This document shows, piece after piece, positions 1-7,690 of a stretch of 64,000 bases of DNA. Position 1 is the stretch's first letter, and each line of letters begins with the position of its first letter. Source of the DNA: GCA-2720975 sp964469565. GTDB taxonomy: Bacteria > Planctomycetota > UBA1135 > GCA-002686595. The notes below the pieces were generated by a model. The model was not told the DNA's origin, ran no database searches, and saw nothing but the letters and a program-made list of their open reading frames with translations. Both the position numbers and the translations under genes were made by a program. The DNA lies in NCBI GenBank assembly GCA_964469565.1, contig CAYXZD010000017.1, positions 1 to 64,000 on the forward strand. The letters are read 5' to 3'.

Positions 1-904
1 CCACCAAGAGGAGCACCAGGTTGGCAAGGGAAAAGGTGAGGTGGTAGTGCCAGAGGGTCTGCCAGGCGGGGTTTCCCGGCTCCCTGCGCATGAGCTCGTC
101 CACTTCACTGAATGCCAACTCCAGGGGCTCGGACTGGGCACGGTGATAGGTCAACGCAATGTCAGGAGTGATATCGATCCCCGTCAAGCGGTGTACAGCT
201 TCCTCTGCCGCCGCATCCTCTGAAATCACTTGGCGACGCCCCTCAACCAAGACTAAATCCTCGTTGGACCACGTGGCGCTTTCGGCCCAGATGCTGGAGT
301 AGGAATTCCCCTGGCGCTGCCGCACGTGCAAGCCCTCGACCCTCGCAGGCTGATCGCCGCTTGAATTAGGAATGAAGCGATCCAAGACAACGATGCTGCC
401 TTGACCATCTCGCACCACGAGGTTGTCGATGACCTGTTCATGGCGACGCTCCTGCAGCCGATCCACGAGGCCGTCCCGCTGTTCGGCAATCCCAAAGCGT
501 ACCCCCTCACGCAGGCCAAACATCCCGAGGGCAATTCCAAGTCCCCCTATATAGACCGGCAAGAACAGGCGGTGGACTGAAACACCAGCCGACAGCATGG
601 CCACAATCTCGTTCTTACGCAGGAGACGGTTGACTGTAAACATTCCAGCAATCAGCGTCACGAAGGGCGCGATTTGCAAAAACTGGTAGGGAACATTCAT
701 CACGCCGTACTGAATGACAGTCCACAATGAAACTGTGGTGCCATCTGGCCAGGGTTCAAAGTACTGGTCTACGTTTCCGGCGAGGTCGAGAATCGAGAAC
801 ATCCCGACCATCAGACCGAAGGTGGCGCAGTAGCTCCCAAAAAAATGTGCCCCTACGTAGCGGTCGAGGCGAGAGGTTATGGCCAGGGGCCGTCTAGCAG
901 TCAT
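1..904 (-). CDS. LptF/LptG-family permease, C-terminal end beyond window
   Basis: Inner-membrane permease of the YjgP/YjgQ (LptF/LptG) family, which with LptB and LptC extracts lipopolysaccharide from the inner membrane and pushes it toward LptA/LptD. Translation from the ATG at 904 gives an amphipathic N terminus, a first membrane segment around residues 15-40, a stretch near residues 75-90 (VNRLLRKNEIVAMLSAGVS) typical of the family, then the periplasmic beta-jellyroll region. The window ends while membrane segments resume, so about 300 residues are visible and the C terminus is missing. The start codon overlaps the upstream permease stop (ATGA), so the two are translationally coupled and probably form the usual heterodimer. 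Which one is LptF and which LptG cannot be decided from sequence alone. Confidence 0.85.
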   Translation of the reverse strand, partial: MTARRPLAITSRLDRYVGAHFFGSYCATFGLMVGMFSILDLAGNVDQYFEPWPDGTTVSLWTVIQYGVMNVPYQFLQIAPFVTLIAGMFTVNRLLRKNEIVAMLSAGVSVHRLFLPVYIGGLGIALGMFGLREGVRFGIAEQRDGLVDRLQERRHEQVIDNLVVRDGQGSIVVLDRFIPNSSGDQPARVEGLHVRQRQGNSYSSIWAESATWSNEDLVLVEGRRQVISEDAAAEEAVHRLTGIDITPDIALTYHRAQSEPLELAFSEVDELMRREPGNPAWQTLWHYHLTFSLANLVLLLV

Positions 905-1968
905 CGCTTGAGGGCTCGCTTCAAGAACGGTGCTGCGATCACCAGGCCGAGTATCGTCGGCACCCACGCGCCCAGCGCAGGAGGCAGTACCCCCCCCATT
1001 CCCAGTTCCTTGGCGAGCCGCATGTTGAGCAGGTAATGCAGCATGCCATAGCCCGAGGAAACGGCGAGGGCCCCCAATTGAGTCCCCTTGCGAAGAATCA
1101 AACCAGTGGAGATCCCCAACAACAAGAACAAAAAGTAGACGGCGGAAAGCACATATCGATAGTGCAATTCAAACTGGTAGCGGGTGCCCATTCCCTTGGG
1201 ATACTCATGCTCGTCCAATCGACGCCGGATCTCACTGGAGGTCAGATAGCGTGGACGACTAGAAGCACCTGTTCCTTTTTGTTCTAGAGGATAATCAAAG
1301 CCGATCCATTCAAATTTTTCCGTGGCCCCCCCCTCCGGATCCACGGCCAGCAAGTCTGTCATTTCTACACTAAGCATTCCCTCGGTCATGGCCAACCTAG
1401 CCGTCTGTGCATGGTAGTCTCGCTTCGGCCGGCCCTCGCGCGCTGGCTCGCGCACATAAACATCGTGCAAGAGCCCGGTTTCCGGGTCGTGCCAAACCGC
1501 CTCCACTAGAACGTTGCCCAGCTTGAGGTGGGTATGCCCCGGGCCGAGATTCCCAATTGAAGACGTCACAGCAGCCACCTTGAGCTCACGCAGTCGATCT
1601 TTCATCTGAGGCAACTGCGTCGAGACCATCCAAAAAGTCCCGACTGCGAGGACACACGCCAATCCGAGCGCGGGGACGAGCATGCCCACAGGACGAAGCC
1701 CCGTCATTTGGATAGCCGTCCATTCCCTGTCTGCAGCTAACCTCCCGTATGTCGCCACGCACGCCAATAAGAAGCACATGGGAAGGGCGTAGGGCACGAG
1801 AGTCTGCAGGGTCAATGGAAGCAGGCGCATCAAGACTCCCAAGTCAGCATTGGGTAGCTTATGCACTGTGCTGACCGCGATACCCGGCAGCGCAACCACC
1901 AAGAGTCCTCCAACCGAGATGATGCAGGCCACTAGCAACTGGCGCAGAATGTAGTACTGAAGCTTCAT
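901..1968 (-). CDS. LptF/LptG-family lipopolysaccharide export permease
   Basis: Second YjgP/YjgQ-family permease, 355 residues from the ATG at 1968; an in-frame ATG seven codons upstream (1989) is possible, but MKLQYYILRQ is the usual family N terminus. Membrane segments lie near residues 10-35, 55-75 and 95-115, followed by a periplasmic domain of about 140 residues and three C-terminal membrane segments. The stretch YGRLAADREWTAIQMTGL corresponds to the conserved cytoplasmic loop that contacts the LptB ATPase. It is transcribed first and overlaps the next permease by four bases. The lptB-like ATPase gene is not here but at 62084, so the transporter genes are split across this window. Assignment to the family is secure; LptF versus LptG is not. 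Confidence 0.9.
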   Translation of the reverse strand: MKLQYYILRQLLVACIISVGGLLVVALPGIAVSTVHKLPNADLGVLMRLLPLTLQTLVPYALPMCFLLACVATYGRLAADREWTAIQMTGLRPVGMLVPALGLACVLAVGTFWMVSTQLPQMKDRLRELKVAAVTSSIGNLGPGHTHLKLGNVLVEAVWHDPETGLLHDVYVREPAREGRPKRDYHAQTARLAMTEGMLSVEMTDLLAVDPEGGATEKFEWIGFDYPLEQKGTGASSRPRYLTSSEIRRRLDEHEYPKGMGTRYQFELHYRYVLSAVYFLFLLLGISTGLILRKGTQLGALAVSSGYGMLHYLLNMRLAKELGMGGVLPPALGAWVPTILGLVIAAPFLKRALKR

Positions 1969-2163
1969 GGGGATGTGGGGCCCTTCCAAGGTAATGGCTA
2001 GATTCAGGCAGCGTTACCACCCGCTGCGACCTTTCAACCACTCGCCCCCTGTGCCCCTGCACCCATCGACCCTCTGCCCCACCCAAACGGCCCACTCGTG
2101 TGCCCTAGGTGGATGCCGACTCGCAGAGCATGCCCGCTGGGCTCCATAGCGTGCTGCTGGGCC

Positions 2164-3474
2164 TTAGATGAGCTCCCGCAGGCCCTGCTTGCGCACCGGC
2201 CCAGCCACCGAAAGGCAACAACGCTCCGGGTAGAGATGGGTCTGAGCCACCCGCTGAATGTCCGCCGCTGTGACCCTCGCGATTTCTCGCGGGAGGGTCT
2301 CGAGCACATCGTCCGCGAGACCAAACAGCTCCGAGGCGACGAGGAATGAAGCCCGTCGACTCGCGCGCTCGAACCCGAGCGCAAAGGAACCCACTACAAA
2401 GTCACGGGCAACGGCCAGCTCTTCCGCTCCGACTCGTTCTTCCCGGATTCGGCGCATCTCTGTCAGAAAGCCATGCACCGCCGTGGGCAGGTGTTCAGGT
2501 GACGTTCCAATATAGGCGCGGAAGAGGCCCGGCAGCAGACCTGCACTTGAATGGATATCAGCACTCACCGAATAGGCGAGCCCCAGCTCATCCCTTAGTC
2601 GGCGTGTGATTCGATTGGTGAATCCAGGGCCGGTGCCCAGCACGTGGTCCATGACTGTGAGCGCTGCGTAGTCTGGGTCCGCTCGTCGGACGCCGAGGTG
2701 CCCAAGGAATACGTGCACTTGCTCTCGCTGGCGATGAAACGATGCCACACGCGTGGACCGTTTTGGCAGTTGCAGATTAGCCGTAGGCAGCGAGCGGCCT
2801 CGTTTCCAACCACTCAATAGTCTATCGAGATATCGGCGTACCTGGGTTGGATTCACGTCGCCACAGACAACGATCAAGGCGCGCTCCGGAACCCAGTGCT
2901 GCTTGCGGTGTCGGCGGAGGTCGGCGGAGGCAATCGCCTCAAGGCTCTCTGGAGTGCCCATCGCACTGCGCCCGAGCCAGTGCTTGCCATACACAAGACG
3001 CCTGAAATTGCGCCCAGCCTGCACCTGTGGATTGGCAGCATCTGATTCCATTCTGGCAAGCATGCGTTCCTTCTGCCGACGAACCAATGCAGCCGGATAG
3101 TTGGCCCCCTGCAAGAGTTCAGCCATCACCGTGAGCAGCAGTTTCCACGAATCACCTGCAATGCCACCCGAGAGGCCAGAGGCGTCACCCCGCACGCCCC
3201 CACCGGCCGGCTCCAAGAGTGTCGCGAGTTCCATTTCGCTGTGTAAGTCAGTGCCTTGGTCGGCTAGGGCCCCAGCCAGCAGGGCCGTCCCCTCCTTTCC
3301 TGGGGCGTCGAGTCGAATGCCTCCACGCATGTGCACCCGCACCGCGGTCACCGGCGCACCAGGCCGCGGCGACACAATCAACTGAGCCCCACAATTGAGC
3401 TCAAAACGACTACGCTCCATGCTGATCACAGGCAGGCTGCGCTGCGATGGAATAGAATCAATCGTGTTCGTCAA
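2164..3474 (-). CDS. M16-family peptidase-like protein, catalytically inactive partner
   Basis: Insulinase/processing-peptidase (M16) fold of 436 residues. At the place of the HxxEH zinc motif it reads LLAGALADQG, so zinc ligands and the catalytic glutamate are absent. The C-terminal half keeps the substrate-binding arginine/tyrosine stretch RLRDELGLAYSVSA, which is the expected division of labour in heterodimeric M16 enzymes: one subunit cleaves, the other contributes the R/Y pair. Its ATG overlaps the stop of the catalytic subunit gene (ATGA), supporting stoichiometric co-translation. No clear signal peptide is seen, so the dimer may act in the cytoplasm or leave by another route. Substrate unknown. 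Confidence 0.85.
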   Translation of the reverse strand: MTNTIDSIPSQRSLPVISMERSRFELNCGAQLIVSPRPGAPVTAVRVHMRGGIRLDAPGKEGTALLAGALADQGTDLHSEMELATLLEPAGGGVRGDASGLSGGIAGDSWKLLLTVMAELLQGANYPAALVRRQKERMLARMESDAANPQVQAGRNFRRLVYGKHWLGRSAMGTPESLEAIASADLRRHRKQHWVPERALIVVCGDVNPTQVRRYLDRLLSGWKRGRSLPTANLQLPKRSTRVASFHRQREQVHVFLGHLGVRRADPDYAALTVMDHVLGTGPGFTNRITRRLRDELGLAYSVSADIHSSAGLLPGLFRAYIGTSPEHLPTAVHGFLTEMRRIREERVGAEELAVARDFVVGSFALGFERASRRASFLVASELFGLADDVLETLPREIARVTAADIQRVAQTHLYPERCCLSVAGPVRKQGLRELI

Positions 3475-4787
3475 GCCTTCACCGCCATCTCCGGAACGCT
3501 CCAGCCAACGACTCGCCGGCGATCAACCAGCCAATCTCGGGTGACCTCGCGCACGGCTTGAGCATTGACCTTCTTGCGCCGCTCGGTGAGTTCGAGGGTT
3601 AGGAGCCAGTCACTGTCCATGGCATAACCACCAAGATGTTCAGCCAGGTCAGACACGGTCTCACCCTCACCCACCTGACCCGCCACCAAGACCGCCTTGG
3701 CGCGCTTCAATTCAGCGGCAGGGATGAGTTCACTGCGCAGGCGTCCGAGTTCTTCGTCCACAGCGGCTTCAAGCTGGGCAGGCTCAACCCCCGGAGCAGC
3801 CTCCGCGTAGAGCCAGAAGGCGCCGCCCTCCGCCCGTGCGTCATTACTGGTCGAAACGGAGGTCGCTATCCCCTGGTCTAGTACAAGGGATCGATACAAA
3901 CGGGCAAGTCGCCCGCCGGTCAACAGAGTGCTCAGCACATCGAGCGCGAAGTCCACCGGGGTTCCAACCGGGGTTGTGGGCCAGGCCATGATCATGCGGG
4001 CGGTAGGATCATCCCAGCTCAGCTGCACACGGCGCTCACCAAGGGGTTCGGCGATGGCTGGCCTCCTCGGGGCTGCATCCGGATCGAATGAGCCACGCAG
4101 CGAGCCAAAATGTGTGCGGATTTTTTTCAAGGCGGGACCCGTTCGCACGTCACCACAGATGAGGACAGTAGCGTTGGCCGGCTGATAGAAGCGCCGGTAG
4201 AACTTTTCCATGAGTTCGGTGTCGGCCGCCTGCAACACATCCTCATATCCGATCACGGGCCTCGAATACGGATGACGTCCAAAAACAAGTTCTGCCACAC
4301 TCCGTGCTAGGCGGCGCCAGGGGTCATCCAATCCCATGGCCAGCTCTTCAAGCACAACGGATTTTTCGGCCTCGAATTCCACTGAGTCTAAGAGCAACCC
4401 CTGCATGCGGTCTGCCTCGATTTCCAAAGCGTTCTCCCAGCGATCTGAGGCCAGCTCAAACCAGTATGCTGTGTAGTCGGGAGTGGTGAACGCGTTGTTC
4501 GAACCGCCTAGGGAAGTGGTAATGCGGTCCACTTCACCCTTGCCGTATCGTGCCGTGCCTTTGAACATCATGTGCTCGAGGAAGTGAGACAATCCGGCCT
4601 CTTCGGGGCGTTCATGGCGCGCCCCCACCCCATACCAGACCATTGCGGCGACAACGGGATCTAGGTGCCTCTCTGCGATGATGACACGCAGGCCATTGCG
4701 TAGGCGGTGTTCACTAATGTGTGCCCCGCAAAGCTCACCCATGCGGGGCTTGGGCCGAACAGGCGCCTTGAAGAGGCTGGGACTCAT
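3471..4787 (-). CDS. M16-family zinc metallopeptidase, catalytic subunit
   Basis: Zinc-dependent M16 peptidase of 438 residues. The inverted zinc motif HFLEH is at residues 68-72 in the context GLSHFLEHMMFKGT, and the downstream third ligand lies in EKSVVLEEL at about residue 147-148, the spacing expected for the family. The C-terminal M16 domain follows. It is sandwiched in an operon: its ATG overlaps the stop of the upstream pseudouridine synthase gene and its stop overlaps the start of the inactive M16 partner gene, each by four bases. Such pairs resemble mitochondrial processing peptidase or PqqL-type enzymes and degrade or process peptides; the actual substrate cannot be read from sequence. 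Confidence 0.92.
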   Translation of the reverse strand: MSPSLFKAPVRPKPRMGELCGAHISEHRLRNGLRVIIAERHLDPVVAAMVWYGVGARHERPEEAGLSHFLEHMMFKGTARYGKGEVDRITTSLGGSNNAFTTPDYTAYWFELASDRWENALEIEADRMQGLLLDSVEFEAEKSVVLEELAMGLDDPWRRLARSVAELVFGRHPYSRPVIGYEDVLQAADTELMEKFYRRFYQPANATVLICGDVRTGPALKKIRTHFGSLRGSFDPDAAPRRPAIAEPLGERRVQLSWDDPTARMIMAWPTTPVGTPVDFALDVLSTLLTGGRLARLYRSLVLDQGIATSVSTSNDARAEGGAFWLYAEAAPGVEPAQLEAAVDEELGRLRSELIPAAELKRAKAVLVAGQVGEGETVSDLAEHLGGYAMDSDWLLTLELTERRKKVNAQAVREVTRDWLVDRRRVVGWSVPEMAVKA

Positions 4788-6148
4788 GACCCCCTACGAC
4801 CTCCAAAGCCACGGCGACTGCCTCGGCGCATTCCACCGCCACCTCCCCGGCGAGATCGGCCTCCCACGGCTCCCCCACGTGGGGAACCTGAACCACCCCG
4901 GGCACCGCCTCGGGCACCACCTCGGGCACCACCTCGGGCACCGCCTCGGGCACCGCCTCGGGAACTACCCCGGGCACCGCCTCTGGTAGAACTACCCGAA
5001 CGGGGGCCCCCCGACGAGAAACCTCCCCGACGCGGTCCACCCCGGCGACTGCCTGAACTACCCCGCCGAGGGCCTGTCCCTCGACGCACTCCATCGGGTC
5101 CATGGCTCGGCTCCACGTGCGAGGACTCGTCCCCATCCCGCATTTGCCCTCGTGGAGATCCACCCCGTGGCGGTCGCGGGCCCGTCCACTCGCGCTCTAG
5201 TTCCTCAGCGCTCTCTAGGCGAGCCACTTGCCTTTGCCGAGGTGTATCAAGGGGTTCGAGTGCCCGCTCTTCATCAGCCATATCAAGCAGGGCTTCGACT
5301 TCCTCGCGCGAAAGTGGGCGCCACTTGCCCGCCCTCAGACCGCGCGCACTCAATGGGCCGATGTCCACCCGAGCAAGCTTTGAGACCTTGAACCCCACAT
5401 TGGCGAAAATACGCCTCACCTCCCGGTTACGACCCTCTCGTAGAGTCACCAGCAGCACAGATGCATTGCCCGTCCGGCGGCGCACAAGAATGCGCGCACC
5501 TGCCGTACGGCCATCGGAGAGAAAAACTCCCTCGCGCACCTTCTGGATTGAATCGTCGTCAATGCGGCCTGCTAGGGTTACGCGATACGTCTTGGGCACT
5601 CCATAACGGGGGTGGGCGATTCTCTGGGCGAACTCACCGTCATTGGTGAGTAGGATCAATCCGGTGCTCTCCTCATCGAGTCGGCCCACTGTATAGATCC
5701 GCCCCTTGTCTACATCAGTGATCAGATCGATAGCCCGGGGCCGGCTCTCACTCTTCTCGTTGGTACAGACCACACCCGAAGGCTTGTGCAACAGGTAGTA
5801 TTTGCGAACCGTCCCCTCGGGGCGCAGGTGTACTCCATTCACCTCGATGGTCTGAGAATGGGGGTCAATCTTGGTCCCAAGTTCCGTAGCAGGCATTCCA
5901 TCCACCACCACTTCACCGGCAATAATGAGGTCATCGCAGGCCCTCCGTGAGGCCAATCCATGGTCTGCCAGGTACTTGTTGAGTCGCACAAAGCCCTGTT
6001 CACCGGCGGATTCCCGGGCCGATGAGCTCATGGCAGCCGGCCGACGCGCCCCGACTTGCCGTGGCCGAGCGGGTCGCCCCCCGCCACCACGGCGGGCACC
6101 CGATCCACGCCGCCATTCCTCCCTGCCTCCCCTTCTTCGTCCACGCAC
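4784..6148 (-). CDS. rluB: RluB/RsuA-type 23S rRNA pseudouridine synthase with RG-rich tails
   Basis: RNA pseudouridine synthase of the RsuA/RluB/E/F group, which converts a specific rRNA uridine to pseudouridine. An S4 RNA-binding domain covers about residues 53-100 and the catalytic domain about 115-260, with the catalytic aspartate at D158 in GRLDEESTGLILLTNDG. The start is the GTG at 6148, preceded by an AGGAG nine bases upstream; an internal ATG at 6031 would remove an arginine/glycine-rich N terminus. After residue 300 the protein runs into an unusual tail dominated by GGARGG-type repeats encoded by a tandem 12-base repeat. RG tails bind RNA nonspecifically in other proteins, so the tail probably strengthens rRNA or ribosome contact. 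Followed by the M16 pair with a 4-base overlap. Confidence 0.9.
   Translation of the reverse strand: MRGRRRGGREEWRRGSGARRGGGGRPARPRQVGARRPAAMSSSARESAGEQGFVRLNKYLADHGLASRRACDDLIIAGEVVVDGMPATELGTKIDPHSQTIEVNGVHLRPEGTVRKYYLLHKPSGVVCTNEKSESRPRAIDLITDVDKGRIYTVGRLDEESTGLILLTNDGEFAQRIAHPRYGVPKTYRVTLAGRIDDDSIQKVREGVFLSDGRTAGARILVRRRTGNASVLLVTLREGRNREVRRIFANVGFKVSKLARVDIGPLSARGLRAGKWRPLSREEVEALLDMADEERALEPLDTPRQRQVARLESAEELEREWTGPRPPRGGSPRGQMRDGDESSHVEPSHGPDGVRRGTGPRRGSSGSRRGGPRRGGFSSGGPRSGSSTRGGARGSSRGGARGGARGGARGGARGGARGGSGSPRGGAVGGRSRRGGGGGMRRGSRRGFGGRRGS
4895..4976 (-). repeat. 12-bp tandem repeat encoding RGGA units
   Basis: On the plus strand a 12-base unit close to cctcgggcaccg, with the last bases alternating between g and a, is repeated head to tail about six times. 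On the coding (minus) strand each unit gives four residues, Ala-Arg-Gly-Gly, inside the C-terminal tail of the pseudouridine synthase. The unit is a multiple of three, so copy-number change would lengthen or shorten the tail without a frameshift. Confidence 0.85.
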
Positions 6149-6167
6149 AATAACCGTCTCCTGATTC

Positions 6168-7169
6168 TTAGGCGCGTGCCTCCACGCGCAAGAGCTCTAG
6201 CTCGCCATCGGAATGAATGATTGAATACTCGCCCACGTCGGCCGGGAGCAGCCACACTTGACCTTTCGTCATACGCTCGGTCTCCCCGCGCTTGCCATCA
6301 TGCTCGCCCATGCAGAGGTCGCCGCTTCCCGCGAGCACAACATAGAGCCACGCACGTCCATCTGTTGAATGCGTGCAAGGCCCGAGCACCCGCATCCACT
6401 CTACAAAAAAGGGACCCGAATCCAAGAGCATCATGTGAGAGTTCGTGCGCTGCTCGCTCCCCGTGGAGCGCAGCAAGCCTTCAGAGTCACGTCCAAAGTG
6501 GGTGGCTTGGAGAGCCTCATCGCGGTGCAGTTCGCGAAGATTTCCGTCCAGTCCCGCCCGCTCCCAATCGTGCACTCGATAAGTGGTATCGGAGTTCTGT
6601 TGGATTTCAATGAGGGTCAAGCCAGCACCGATGGCGTGCAGCGTGCCCGCAGGCACATGAAAGAAATCACCGGGGCGTGGGGTGAAACACTGCAGCAGGT
6701 CAATGAAGTCCCCATTGCTCTTGGCCGCCGCAAAGGTCGCAGCATCCACGCCCTCCCTCAAGCCCAAATAGAGAACACTCTTGGGATCGGCCGCGATGAC
6801 ATACCAGCACTCATCTTTGGGTTCAGTCTTCAACCGGGCGGCCATGCCCTCATCGGGGTGGACCTGCAGGGACAGGATTTCGCTACTATCGAGATACTTC
6901 ACCAAGAGGGGAAAGCCGCCCTCGGCCGAGCGAGCTGATGTCCCCAGGAGAGCGTCCTGCTCAGACATCATCAAACCCATGAGAGTTCGCCCCTCTAAGG
7001 GTCCAGCAGCCACCTCAGAAGCAGCCCCGGTGCGTGCGGACACGCTCCAGACTTCTCCAGTTTTCGAAGGACAGTCCAGATCCCCTTGGAGAAGATCGGC
7101 CAATCGGTTTCCACCCCAGACACGTTGCTGGGGGAGGGGCTTGAAGCGGAGGGGGTGACGGATAGGCAT
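6168..7169 (-). CDS. manA: Mannose-6-phosphate isomerase, class I
   Basis: Cupin-fold, zinc-dependent phosphomannose isomerase interconverting mannose-6-phosphate and fructose-6-phosphate, feeding GDP-mannose and surface glycan synthesis. From the ATG at 7169 (333 residues) the zinc ligands are visible: Q102 and H104 in SLQVHPDE, E120 in PKDECWYV and H178 in VPAGTLHAIG; the catalytic arginine is R198 in TTYRVHDWER. The reading frame continues 29 codons upstream, but that extension is proline-rich and unlike the family, whereas MPIRHPLRFKPLPQQRVWGG is a typical N terminus. It ends 20 bases before the pseudouridine synthase start and is probably cotranscribed with it. The glycosyltransferase genes nearby suggest a link to polysaccharide synthesis, which is inference. 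Confidence 0.93.
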   Translation of the reverse strand: MPIRHPLRFKPLPQQRVWGGNRLADLLQGDLDCPSKTGEVWSVSARTGAASEVAAGPLEGRTLMGLMMSEQDALLGTSARSAEGGFPLLVKYLDSSEILSLQVHPDEGMAARLKTEPKDECWYVIAADPKSVLYLGLREGVDAATFAAAKSNGDFIDLLQCFTPRPGDFFHVPAGTLHAIGAGLTLIEIQQNSDTTYRVHDWERAGLDGNLRELHRDEALQATHFGRDSEGLLRSTGSEQRTNSHMMLLDSGPFFVEWMRVLGPCTHSTDGRAWLYVVLAGSGDLCMGEHDGKRGETERMTKGQVWLLPADVGEYSIIHSDGELELLRVEARA

Positions 7170-7287
7170 GGCGGGAGGTGGGAGCAAGCGGTGCGGCCCA
7201 ACAGGGTAGCGTCCAGGGGCCATCCGAGGCCTCCATGGACTCCAATTCCAGCCCAAGGGTGACGCGCATAGGCCTCACAGCCCCAGC

Positions 7288-7326
7288 GGGGGGGCCTAGG
7301 GGGGCCTAGGGGGGGGTATGGGGGGG
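7288..7326 (+). repeat. Four long G-runs, predicted G-quadruplex
   Basis: Four runs of 7, 6, 8 and 7 guanines at 7288-7294, 7299-7304, 7309-7316 and 7320-7326 are separated by loops of only three or four bases (ccta, ccta, tat). This fits the standard intramolecular G-quadruplex pattern on the plus strand. It lies just upstream of manA, mostly beyond the 3' end of the TlpA remnant, so on the manA transcript strand it would be a C-rich leader. Confidence 0.7.
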
Positions 7327-7626
7327 TGTGGAGGGCCGGCAGTGCGCCCTGGCGCCAACTTCTTCCCCCAGCAGGCACTCGATCAACAATGCGTAGAGTT
7401 CCAGCATGCCCTGATACTCCCCCCACGTCGCAGGTTTGGAAATGCCCGTGGGCACCGCTCGAACCTCGCCCACTGCGTCCACAAACAGGGTGAATGGATA
7501 AGCTCGGATCAGGTCGATCTCTTTGAGGGCTTGAGACAAATCCTCCTCGTCGGAATGAGACCCGAAGAGAATCGGCCAGTGGGATTGGGATTGGGGGCGG
7601 GGTGCAAACCCTAAGGGGCGCCTCAC
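7306..7626 (-). pseudogene. C-terminal remnant of a TlpA-like thiol-disulfide oxidoreductase
   Basis: An open frame of about 106 codons (GTG at 7626) in which residues about 15-80 resemble the C-terminal third of TlpA/peroxiredoxin-like proteins: HWPILFGSHSDEEDLSQALK, then AYPFTLFVDAVGEVRAVPTG, then KPATWGEYQGMLELYALLIE. In intact relatives this segment follows the CxxC active-site half, which is absent here. Directly upstream in the same frame is a TGA at 7633-7635, and the next bases are the 5' region of the divergent gene at 7691. The last 20 or so codons read into the C-rich strand and look noncoding. I read this as a 5'-deleted fossil; a short functional peptide is less likely. Confidence 0.6.
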
Positions 7627-7690
7627 GCCCCCTCACCGGGGGAACCCGAGTCTACCCACCGTCTGCGACAGAGTGTGCTAGCCTTACTGT

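Noticed and set aside
4895..4976. CRISPR-like repeats
   Set aside because: The units are 12 bases, directly abutting without spacers and in frame with the protein, so it is a coding minisatellite.
4707..5606. 299-codon plus-strand frame rich in proline and arginine
   Set aside because: It is the antisense of the repetitive tail and catalytic part of the pseudouridine synthase and has no family features.
7627..7635. In-frame TGA upstream of the TlpA remnant as another Sec codon
   Set aside because: Sequence upstream of it is not coding in that frame and belongs to the promoter region of the divergent gene; no hairpin of SECIS type follows.
6995..7636. 213-codon minus-strand frame across manA start and the TlpA remnant
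   Set aside because: Out of frame with both manA and the remnant; no recognisable domain, whereas the other frames show family sequence.
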